This document shows positions 1 to 9,720 of a DNA stretch of 64,000 bases, one piece after another. The position numbers and the translations under genes are program-made. Under the pieces are notes generated by a model, which worked only from the letters and a program-made list of their open reading frames with translations, did no database searches and was not told the origin of the DNA. Within the stretch, counting starts at the first letter, position 1; every line of letters starts with the position of its first letter. This DNA is from Enterocloster lavalensis (GTDB lineage Bacteria > Bacillota > Clostridia > Lachnospirales > Lachnospiraceae): contig NZ_CABJCG010000019.1 of the NCBI RefSeq assembly GCF_902364025.1, positions 61,089 to 125,088 of the forward strand, given 5' to 3'.

Positions 1-1
1 C

Positions 2-229
2 TACCTCATAGGAGAAGAAGCTTGTCTCGGAAAAGGTTTGGGTAAGGAAATGGTTACCTCGCTTGTGGATCTGGTATTTTCGTTTCCGGATGCCAAAAGA
101 GTTACCGCCGACATCGACAAGGAGAACAAGGCGTCTGAGAGGACACTGTTATCATGCGGCTTTACGTTATTTGATGCGGAATTCAGCCGTTATGTTTTGA
201 CTCATAAATCGAACAACATTACAGGATGA
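2..229 (+). CDS. GNAT family N-acetyltransferase, C-terminal part
   Basis: The window opens inside this gene, so only about 75 C-terminal residues are visible. The visible part begins with YLIGEEACLGKGLGKEM, which has the spacing of the acetyl-CoA pyrophosphate-binding loop of GNAT enzymes (Q/RxxGxG/A type). It continues with a helix and with ENKASERTLLSCGF, the usual segment in which residue pairs pack near the thiol of CoA in aminoglycoside 6'-acetyltransferase-like and RimJ-like members. The family moves an acetyl group from acetyl-CoA to an amine. The substrate cannot be told without the N-terminal half. The frame is open from the left edge to the stop. Confidence 0.75.
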   Translation, partial: YLIGEEACLGKGLGKEMVTSLVDLVFSFPDAKRVTADIDKENKASERTLLSCGFTLFDAEFSRYVLTHKSNNITG

Positions 230-238
230 AGAGAGGGT

Positions 239-967
239 ATGAACATGATTACACCGATGACAAAAGCATGGGAGACGGAACTGCTGTGGACTGGGGAGGA
301 ACTTACCAAAAAAAGTAAAATGAAACATGAGGGAGGCGGCCTGTTAATCCTGGGTATTGGGGCGCTGGCTCTCGGAGTGTTCAACCATCTGCTGTTCCAT
401 ATGATCTATGAAAGTGATATAATGTGGATTGTAGTTACCGTAGTCTGCGTGCTTCTTGGCGTCATCCTGACCGGACTCGGCGTAAAAATGATGTCCAAAA
501 CCGGCGCCTCTGTTGCGGAGATGACGGCCAAGGACAGCGGCTACAGCGCAGAAGAAATACTGGAATTTTATAGGGAATGCCGCCAGCCGGATGCACTGCT
601 ATTGTCTTTGACTTCCCAACCCACCAGAGAAAAAGATTTTATGAAAGTGGGCTTTTTGACTAAAAACTGGCTGCGGCTGCCAAACAGGCTGTATCATGGC
701 GTCATGCGGATTTCGGACATGGCGGTGATCTGGTATGAAGAGTCTGCGCTTCCAGGTTATGATCCGGGTATTTTCACCATTAAAAGTGACGGAAACATGC
801 TGTATGTGAAATGCAAACCGGATGTGGGAACTGAGCTCGTTGCGGCGCTCGCCGGCAGAAACCCCGAGAGCATTACAGCGCGGCGTTTTACGTTTGAGGG
901 CGATCACTATGATGCCTTTCAGAACCCGAAGAAGGCGGCGGACCTTTATCGGATGAGGAGACATTAG
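239..967 (+). CDS. Hypothetical protein with two transmembrane segments
   Basis: Not recognised. A good ribosome binding site (GAGAGG) lies just before the start; an in-frame ATG two codons later is also possible. The 242-residue product has a charged N-terminus, two hydrophobic segments near residues 34-54 and 61-84, and then a soluble C-terminal domain of about 150 residues facing one side of the membrane. That domain has a mixed alpha/beta pattern with no motif I can name. It follows the GNAT gene by 9 bases and precedes another small membrane protein, so the three may be co-transcribed. Confidence 0.6.
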   Translation: MNMITPMTKAWETELLWTGEELTKKSKMKHEGGGLLILGIGALALGVFNHLLFHMIYESDIMWIVVTVVCVLLGVILTGLGVKMMSKTGASVAEMTAKDSGYSAEEILEFYRECRQPDALLLSLTSQPTREKDFMKVGFLTKNWLRLPNRLYHGVMRISDMAVIWYEESALPGYDPGIFTIKSDGNMLYVKCKPDVGTELVAALAGRNPESITARRFTFEGDHYDAFQNPKKAADLYRMRRH

Positions 968-1057
968 TCCATTGATAAGAAATCTCCCCGGGAATAGGAT
1001 TTGAAAAGAGAGGAACACGTCAGGCAACCGATGCGCAGAGATTACGGAGGGTGAAGC

Positions 1058-1405
1058 ATGAAAACGAAATTGATCGGGTGGTTGGCCGGGTCTGCAGCGG
1101 TGATGCTCTTACTGCCATGGGCCGCGGTAACGTTTGTCCAAAGTGATGCCGGAATGGCGGTTACGCTGCTGTTGTTTTTTGCGATCAATCCGGCATTCTC
1201 CATTGTAACAGGGATCTTTGCAGGAAAATCCATGAAAGAAATGTGGTGCCTGCCTGTCATTGCCGCCGCCTTGTTTTTGCTTGGTACATGGGCGTTCTTT
1301 GATCCGGGGGAAGGTGCGTTTGTCATATACGCGGTGGTTTATCTGGTCATTGGCATGGCCTCGATGCTGGCTTCTTCATGGTTCTGTGCGGGAAAACGGC
1401 GGTAG
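1058..1405 (+). CDS. Small integral membrane protein, four predicted helices
   Basis: Not recognised. The 115-residue product is almost wholly hydrophobic, with about four membrane helices (residues roughly 5-27, 33-50, 62-80 and 86-108) and short basic ends (MKTK at the start, GKRR at the end) that suggest both termini are cytoplasmic. GGAGGG sits eight bases before the ATG. It lies about 90 bases after the upstream membrane protein and before a strong terminator, so it is probably the last gene of that transcript. Small four-helix proteins of this kind are often annotated only as hypothetical. Confidence 0.55.
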   Translation: MKTKLIGWLAGSAAVMLLLPWAAVTFVQSDAGMAVTLLLFFAINPAFSIVTGIFAGKSMKEMWCLPVIAAALFLLGTWAFFDPGEGAFVIYAVVYLVIGMASMLASSWFCAGKRR

Positions 1406-1517
1406 CCGGGACGGAAGATAAATACGACGAATCAAAGCAGTTGCGCTGTCACATACCAAGGGGAGAACATAACAGTAATTTACGGACCGAATCTTAGCAT
1501 ACAGAGGGGATAATTTC

Positions 1518-1572
1518 AGAAGGTGTCACAGAATCATCATCCAACCTTGATGATTTTGCGGCACCTTCTTTT
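1518..1572 (+). terminator. Rho-independent terminator after the small membrane protein
   Basis: A long imperfect stem runs from AGAAGGTG (1518) to CACCTTCT (ending 1569), about 22 pairs with a few wobbles, around an 8-base loop, and ends in a T run. It closes the first transcript. The 313-base gap 1406-1718 holds this terminator and the promoter at 1623; I see nothing else there. Confidence 0.85.
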
Positions 1573-1622
1573 ATCTCCATTCTGTCGCAAACAGTCAAAA
1601 AAAGGTCCCATTTGCTAATAAA

Positions 1623-1651
1623 TTGACATTTGTAACATTTTGTGGTAATAT
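1623..1651 (+). promoter_or_regulatory. Sigma-A promoter of the phosphorelay operon
   Basis: TTGACA at 1623-1628, a 17-base spacer, and TAATAT at 1646-1651. The -35 box is perfect and the -10 box is one base off consensus. It lies about 70 bases before the HPt gene. No terminator is evident until 12568, so it may drive the whole 1.7-12.5 kb signalling operon. Confidence 0.85.
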
Positions 1652-1718
1652 TATTTGGTACAGGTACACAGAATGGCGGCGGTCAAATTGCGCGTCATAA
1701 ATGATATAAGTTGGTGGT

Positions 1719-2081
1719 ATGGTGATGGATGTCAAGGGATGCTATAAAAAAATGGGCGGCAATTATGAGCAGGCTGCCCGCTTAATGGGCAGCGATGAAC
1801 GGATTTTAAAATACTTAAAGTTATTTCAAGGCGATATGAATTTCTACGCTTTGTGCAGCGCGGTTAAGGAGAATGATTTTAAAACTGCCTTTAATGCGGC
1901 GCATACGCTAAAAGGGCTCGCCTTAAATTTAAGCCTGACATCCCTTGCCGACCGGACAAAGGAACTGACGGAACTGCTTCGCGGCGGGGATCCCGGCGAG
2001 GGCCTCGCCTCACTGCTTGAAAGGACAACAAGGACATATGCATCGGTGCTGGAATGTATTAATACTCTGATAGATGAATAA
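1719..2081 (+). CDS. Histidine phosphotransfer (HPt) protein
   Basis: A 120-residue all-helical protein with the HPt signature AAHTLKGLALNL; the phosphorylatable histidine is residue 62 (codon at 1902). HPt proteins carry phosphate between the receiver domain of a hybrid kinase and the receiver of a terminal response regulator. Two hybrid kinases with C-terminal receivers (5682 and 9721) and a receiver protein (2098) share the operon, which fits a complete multistep relay. GTG at 1719 or ATG at 1725 could be the start; neither ribosome binding site is strong. Confidence 0.85.
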   Translation: MVMDVKGCYKKMGGNYEQAARLMGSDERILKYLKLFQGDMNFYALCSAVKENDFKTAFNAAHTLKGLALNLSLTSLADRTKELTELLRGGDPGEGLASLLERTTRTYASVLECINTLIDE

Positions 2082-2097
2082 CTGAAAAGGGGAGAGG

Positions 2098-4166
<2,069 letters not shown>

Positions 4167-4170
<4 letters not shown>

Positions 4171-5636
4171 AATACGAGACCTATCAGTACGACAGAATAT
4201 TTGAAATCCTGAAACATAAAATTGAATCCGGGCGAATGCCCAAGGGGACTGTGCTTCCCTCCATCGCCGATCTTTGCAGGGAATACAAAGTCTCCAACAA
4301 AACCATACGCCGTGTGGTAGCGATGCTGGCGGACGCAGGATTAATCAAAACAAAAGAGCGGCAGCTCTCGGTGGTTATTTTTGACCAGCATAAAGGGGAA
4401 GATGATTCTGCGGACGATTTGCAGGAACCGGACGGCCCTGTTATGACAGACATTTTAAAAACAGCGGAAATTCTTTACTATCCGTTTATCTGTCATGGAA
4501 TTTCCCTGTGCAGCAAGGACGATTGGGATATTCCCGAAAGAATCGTCCGGCAGTTGGACCCCAAATTGCCGTCTCTTTTTTGGAAAAAGACGAAGCTGAT
4601 CTGGCGCTTTTTTATCGCGCGGTGCGAAAACGAGCTGAGCCTTCATATCGTTGATGACCTCGGTTTTCTGGGGGTGGAATACAGGGAAAACAACATCGGC
4701 TCACGCATCACCTATCAGCGGACGCTCCTTGAGTTCATTCAGAAGAGCAGAATCGAGGTACCGGCAAGCGAAGCGATAAAAGAATTCCTTGCGTACATCC
4801 ATTTTATTACGATTTCCCGGGAGGATTTTCAATGTTATGTCCCCGCGGATTCACCCTTCCGCGTCGGCGTTCAGGGGCTGAATCAGTGGATGAAAACAGC
4901 GGAGGAGCGCTATTCCAGCGTATACCTGGATATTTTAGGACTTATCACAATCGGTTATTATCAGCCGGGAGACAGGCTGCCTTCTCACGCCCAGATGCAG
5001 AAGATGTACGGCGTAAGCGTAAACACGACGACGCAAGCCGTTCATTGCCTGCAAAAATGGGGCGTTGTAGAGGCGACCCGGGGGAGAGGGATTTTTGTAT
5101 CTGAGAATATCGAGGCCCTCAACAACATTCATGTGGATCCCCGGCTGATTGCCAGCCATATCAGACGGTACCTGGATTGCCTGGAGCTGATTTCCCTTAC
5201 GGTCGAAGGGGTGGCGTGTCATGCCGCGGCCCATGTTTCTCCTGAGCATATACGGAAATTGATTCATCGATTGGACGAGGTGAAAATAAGCGGCAGTTTG
5301 TATCAGCCCGCGCCGGTGATACTTCTGGAATTTTTAACAGAGCATATCCCATATGAAGCCCTGAAAACGATCTATACGATTATCCTTAAAAACTATCGAA
5401 TCGGCCGGAAAATACCAAAACTGATCAACGGCGGCAACCGGCCCAATAAATCTGAGATACACCGCAGGTGCGCGGAAGCGGTGGATACGCTGCTGGGCGG
5501 CGATCAGAGCGCATTTGCAAGGCAAGCCGCGGAGATGTTCGAGTATACCCATCAGCTCATCGTAAAAGAATGTAAAAGGCTGGGCTACTGGAATACGGTT
5601 CAGGACTTATATGACGGCTCTCAGCTGTGGAAATAG
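4167..5636 (+). CDS. Tandem GntR-type transcriptional regulator with two winged-helix domains
   Basis: 489 residues with two separate GntR-like winged helices. The first is at residues about 5-70 (VLPSIADLCREYKVSNKTIR). The second is near residues 255-325 (LPSHAQMQKMYGVSVNTTT, ending in TRGRGIFV). Each is followed by a helical region of 150-180 residues without a recognisable UTRA or FCD domain. The two halves look like a duplication. ATG overlaps the stop of the upstream regulator (ATGA), so translation is coupled. It probably controls this operon or c-di-GMP targets; that is inference from position only. Confidence 0.75.
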
Positions 5637-5681
5637 GAAGCTTCAAATGCAGCGCTGGGCCGAGAGGGACGGAAAATCAAA

Positions 5682-7814
5682 ATGAAACGGGAAACGGATG
5701 GTAAAATCAAAAAAGCCGGAGCAAAAAATCAGCAATGGCCCATAAAGGCAACCCTTCTGTTGACGGTACTGCTTACGTTTGAGGTGCTTTGGTTTACTTC
5801 CGCATATCGTCATTTAAGTCAATCCATTCAAAAGGAGCGGATCGACTCCATCGAGCAGATGAGCACGCTCATTTCGGAAAAGCTGCTTTTGCTGAGGCAG
5901 AATTATGAGGACAAGGTAAGGCAGGCAGGCCACATCATCATGGACAGCCATATCCGGTCATTTGAACAGGGACGGGCGCTGCTTCTGGCGTATGATCAGT
6001 TATACCTGCTGGCTGAGGACGGCACCTGTATTTCCCTGACGGGAGAAAAAATCGTAATGGCCGAATCGGAAGAGATAAGGAATCTGAAAACCTCGGATTC
6101 GGTTCGGACGGATTTCTGTACGGTACATACCAAGGGCGATTTTTGGGTGTTTATGTCGCCTCTTACCGATGTGACCATAGAAGGCAAGGCGTATTTCGGC
6201 GTGATCATGCTGGTGGACTCCAATACCTACGCGGAGGTTGCAGCCACTGCCTTATATGAGAATCAGGGAGCGTCCTATGTGGTGAATCAGCAGGGGGTGA
6301 TTGAGCTGAGGCCCACAAAGTCAACCGCAAACAATTATTTTGGCGGGTATAATCTGCTCAATATTTTGCGGGAAAGGAAGGTGGATGACAAGCTGGTTCT
6401 TGCGCTGCAGCGGGGGATTGAGGAGCGGCAGGAAGTCAACTTTTCCGCCAAGATCGGTGGGGAAACATGGCGGATACAAAGCTTTCCCGACAGCTGGGGC
6501 AACAGCATCGTCATTACGGTCCCCATTTCGATTACGGCCCGTACAACTTTTGACGGAATGCGGAATGTCATTATTATAATTGGTCTTACGCTCGTGTCCA
6601 TGGTCGCCTTGGCGTTGATCTGGATCTCCTACTATGTGAGAAAGGGGCAGCAAATCAAGCTGGAGCAGGCAAAGGCCAACTTGAAGAGCGACTTTATGAA
6701 CAAAGTCTCCCACGATATCCGCACGCCGCTGACCGCTGTGATCGGGCTGAATGACCTGCTGCTGCACAATGCGGACAAACCGGATATTGTGGCGGACTGC
6801 GCGCGTAAAGCGAAGAAGTCCGGGGAATACCTGGTCTCCATTATCAATGACGTATTGGATTTGAGCCGGATCGAAAGCGGAAAGCTGCGCCTCTCACATA
6901 CGGCCTTTGATATGAAGGAACTGCTGGACACCGTTGTTCAGCTGGAGGTTTATCCCGCCAGCGAGAAGGCGCTGACCTTCCGCCTGGACTGTCCGGAGAA
7001 TATCCACCCGGGATTTTTTGGGGATGCCGTTCGCATCAAGCAGTGTCTGATCAATCTGACTTCCAATGCCATTAAATTTACGCCTGAACAGGGGACCGTG
7101 ACCCTGACCTACCGGGAGCAGATGGAAGACGACCGATATACCAGAGTTTATTTTGTGGTCGAAGATACCGGGATTGGCATGAGCGAAGGGTTTATGAAGC
7201 AGATGTTCCATCCCTTTGAGCAGGAACAGTCCTCCCTGACCTCCGCCCATGTGGGCAGCGGTCTGGGACTGGCCATTGTACACAGTCTTGTGACCCTGAT
7301 GAACGGCACGATCCACGCGGAGAGCAAAATAAATCAGGGGAGCAGATTTGTCATAGAGCTTCCACTGGAGCGAACCGAGTTGAGTGAAGCGGAACCGGAA
7401 AACGAGCGAACCGATGAATTGCCCGCTTATTTGCTTGGCAAGAGAATCCTGTTGGCGGAAGATAACGAAATCAACCGCGAGATTGTGGCAGAGCTTTTGA
7501 CCGGACTCGGTTTTGTGGTCGATGGAGCGGCAAATGGCGCAGAGGCGTTGGAGCGCTTCAAACAATCTTCCATGGGATATTATTCCATCATTTTGATGGA
7601 CATCCAAATGCCGGTGATGAACGGCCTGGAGGCCGTCGCGGCCATCCGTAAATCGGCGCACATGGACGCGCAGAGAATCCCCATCATTGCGTTATCCGCA
7701 AACGCGTTTGAGGAGGATGTGGAGAAATCGCTTGCCAACGGCATGCAGGCCCATATCAGCAAGCCGGTCGATATCAATACGATCAAGAAACTGTTTGTCA
7801 AATACATACGCTAA
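5682..7814 (+). CDS. Hybrid sensor histidine kinase with C-terminal receiver
   Basis: 710 residues. Membrane helices lie at about 20-41 and 293-314, and the roughly 250 residues between them form an extracytoplasmic sensor that looks cache-like. The dimerisation/phosphoacceptor domain has H344 in KVSHDIRTPLTAVIG. A HATPase domain with N, G1 and G2 boxes follows (NLTSNAIKF, DTGIGM, GSGLGLAIV). The C-terminal receiver (about 585-705) has D640 in LMDIQMPVMNG. This is a BarA/ArcB-like layout without its own HPt; the small HPt protein at 1719 may supply that step. The next gene, 14 bases on, is a lipoprotein that could present ligand to this kinase. Confidence 0.9.
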   Translation: MKRETDGKIKKAGAKNQQWPIKATLLLTVLLTFEVLWFTSAYRHLSQSIQKERIDSIEQMSTLISEKLLLLRQNYEDKVRQAGHIIMDSHIRSFEQGRALLLAYDQLYLLAEDGTCISLTGEKIVMAESEEIRNLKTSDSVRTDFCTVHTKGDFWVFMSPLTDVTIEGKAYFGVIMLVDSNTYAEVAATALYENQGASYVVNQQGVIELRPTKSTANNYFGGYNLLNILRERKVDDKLVLALQRGIEERQEVNFSAKIGGETWRIQSFPDSWGNSIVITVPISITARTTFDGMRNVIIIIGLTLVSMVALALIWISYYVRKGQQIKLEQAKANLKSDFMNKVSHDIRTPLTAVIGLNDLLLHNADKPDIVADCARKAKKSGEYLVSIINDVLDLSRIESGKLRLSHTAFDMKELLDTVVQLEVYPASEKALTFRLDCPENIHPGFFGDAVRIKQCLINLTSNAIKFTPEQGTVTLTYREQMEDDRYTRVYFVVEDTGIGMSEGFMKQMFHPFEQEQSSLTSAHVGSGLGLAIVHSLVTLMNGTIHAESKINQGSRFVIELPLERTELSEAEPENERTDELPAYLLGKRILLAEDNEINREIVAELLTGLGFVVDGAANGAEALERFKQSSMGYYSIILMDIQMPVMNGLEAVAAIRKSAHMDAQRIPIIALSANAFEEDVEKSLANGMQAHISKPVDINTIKKLFVKYIR

Positions 7815-7828
7815 AGAGGGGGCGCGGA

Positions 7829-9694
7829 ATGAAAAAACGGAAGTTTTTATGCATCGTATTGTCGTTTCACATGCTGTTTTGCATGGGCGGCTGCGTCCAG
7901 GCGCCGCGCGAAACGGAGACGAAAGCGCGGTTCTGCCCGGAAAATGATATTATAACCTATGAACCTGTGGATTTTGACAAAACGGTTATCACCATCGGCA
8001 CATACGCCCCCTGCAATTCGGATCCGGTGGAGCTTGCCATTGAGGCGCAATTCCCGGATGTGGATATTGTCGTCCTGGAACAGGCCAGCATTCCCGACAT
8101 TCAGACCCACGTAAGGCAGCCCGCCGTACAGAGGGAATTAGAAGATATTATCTTTACGGGCTATTTGCAGGATATGGAGGTAAGCGACAGCATATTTTAT
8201 GATTTATCTGCCGAAGATTTTACCTCCCTCTACAATCAATCGGTACTAAACAACATGAGCTCCGGCGGAAGCCTTTACCAGCTTCCGATCAACAGTTCCA
8301 TACAGGGGATTTTTTACAACAAAAGCCTGTTCGAGTCCTACGGTTGGGAAATTCCGGAGACGATTGACGCATTTTATAAGCTGTGCGATGAAATATCCGC
8401 TCAGGGTATCCGCCCCTTTGTCCCCTGCTTTAAGTATTCTCCGGACGGAGTCGGTCTGGGATTCAGCAACCGCGCTATTTTTTCCACCATGGATAAAAGA
8501 GAGCAGTATGAACTTTTTTGCAGCGGTCAAGCCTCCTGCAAGGGCCTGCTGGAGCCATATTTCGAGGTGCACAAAACGCTTTATGACCGAGGCATCGTGG
8601 TGGACGACGACTTCTCTTCAAGCCTGACAAGAAACCGCCACGCCCTTTACGAGGGGAAGATCGCGATGCTGCCGGAACAGCTGACCATGTTTTCCCTGTA
8701 CGAGGACGAGCAGCCGGAATGTGAGATTGGATTTATCGGTTATCCCACCGATACGCCCGGGGAGCGGTGGATGCAGATGATGCAGGGACGCAGCATAGCG
8801 CTGTCCAAGGCGTCCATGGAGGACCCCGATAAAAAGCAGACGCTGCTGGATATCCTGGCGTTTCTCAGCACCAATGAGGGACAGGCGGCCCTGCTGGAGG
8901 TTTTTTCGGGGTTGAGCAGCGTAAAATCCGCCCAGGCAAATTTGAGAGAAGAATATTGGGACGTGCAGAACTGTATTGAAAACGGACAGATTTTTTTTGC
9001 CGGCAGAATTGGAAACGATCAGCACAACCCCACCCTGAAGGCATATTTGGATGGCAAGCTGACCCTGGAGCAGGTTCTTGACCAAACGGACGCCATGATG
9101 AAAGAAAGTTACGCGGACCGGGAGCCCAAGGAGCCTGTCGGGACCGCAGCCGAGGAGTTTACAGTCCTGGAAACCAGCGCATTTATTGCCGATGCCATGC
9201 GCTTTGCCACCGGAGCGGAGATTGCTCTCATTCCTCACAGAACCTATTATACGGGGAATCTGGCGAAGTTTTATGAGGGCGATGTCACAATGATGTATCC
9301 CTTTTATCTGAGAGGGCTTGGGGCCGGGGATTACCTGACCACCTATGAGATCACCGGCGCCGATCTGAAAAAGCTGATGGAGCACCCCATTATCAACGGC
9401 GAGGAAATCAATGCCCTGTACGCCTTCTCCGGATTGAAGATGGAATACGCCCCCTGGCGGGCCTGGGATAAAAATGTGATCAAGCTGACCCTGGAGGACG
9501 GAAGTGAGATTGAGGACGGGAAGCGCTACACGGTCGCCGCCTGGCCCACCTCCATTGACGAATCCTATCTCACCTCCGCGCTGAACGTCCACAGCGAACT
9601 TGGCAGCAACATCGACCTGGTCACGTCCGCTGTCAAACAGGCGGGAACCATCTCCCCGGCAAAGGACCACCGGCTCACACTCCGGTGGGATTGA
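7829..9694 (+). CDS. Lipoprotein: extracellular solute-binding domain fused to a 5'-nucleotidase C-terminal-like domain
   Basis: 621 residues with a lipoprotein signal (lipobox MGGC, Cys22). Residues about 45-430 read as an ABC-type sugar-binding protein (family 1 solute-binding; note NKSLFESYGWEIPETIDAF). Residues about 450-605 resemble the substrate-specificity domain of 5'-nucleotidases: the TSAFIADAMRFATGAEIAL segment, a DVTMMYPF strand, TTYEITGADLKKLMEH, and a final GKRYTVAAW strand. The metallophosphatase catalytic domain is absent, so it should bind rather than hydrolyse. There is no permease nearby; it sits between two sensor kinases, which points to ligand sensing rather than import. 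The combination is unusual. Confidence 0.75.
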   Translation: MKKRKFLCIVLSFHMLFCMGGCVQAPRETETKARFCPENDIITYEPVDFDKTVITIGTYAPCNSDPVELAIEAQFPDVDIVVLEQASIPDIQTHVRQPAVQRELEDIIFTGYLQDMEVSDSIFYDLSAEDFTSLYNQSVLNNMSSGGSLYQLPINSSIQGIFYNKSLFESYGWEIPETIDAFYKLCDEISAQGIRPFVPCFKYSPDGVGLGFSNRAIFSTMDKREQYELFCSGQASCKGLLEPYFEVHKTLYDRGIVVDDDFSSSLTRNRHALYEGKIAMLPEQLTMFSLYEDEQPECEIGFIGYPTDTPGERWMQMMQGRSIALSKASMEDPDKKQTLLDILAFLSTNEGQAALLEVFSGLSSVKSAQANLREEYWDVQNCIENGQIFFAGRIGNDQHNPTLKAYLDGKLTLEQVLDQTDAMMKESYADREPKEPVGTAAEEFTVLETSAFIADAMRFATGAEIALIPHRTYYTGNLAKFYEGDVTMMYPFYLRGLGAGDYLTTYEITGADLKKLMEHPIINGEEINALYAFSGLKMEYAPWRAWDKNVIKLTLEDGSEIEDGKRYTVAAWPTSIDESYLTSALNVHSELGSNIDLVTSAVKQAGTISPAKDHRLTLRWD

Positions 9695-9720
9695 ACTGCG
9701 GCTATTAAGTAGGAGTCTAT

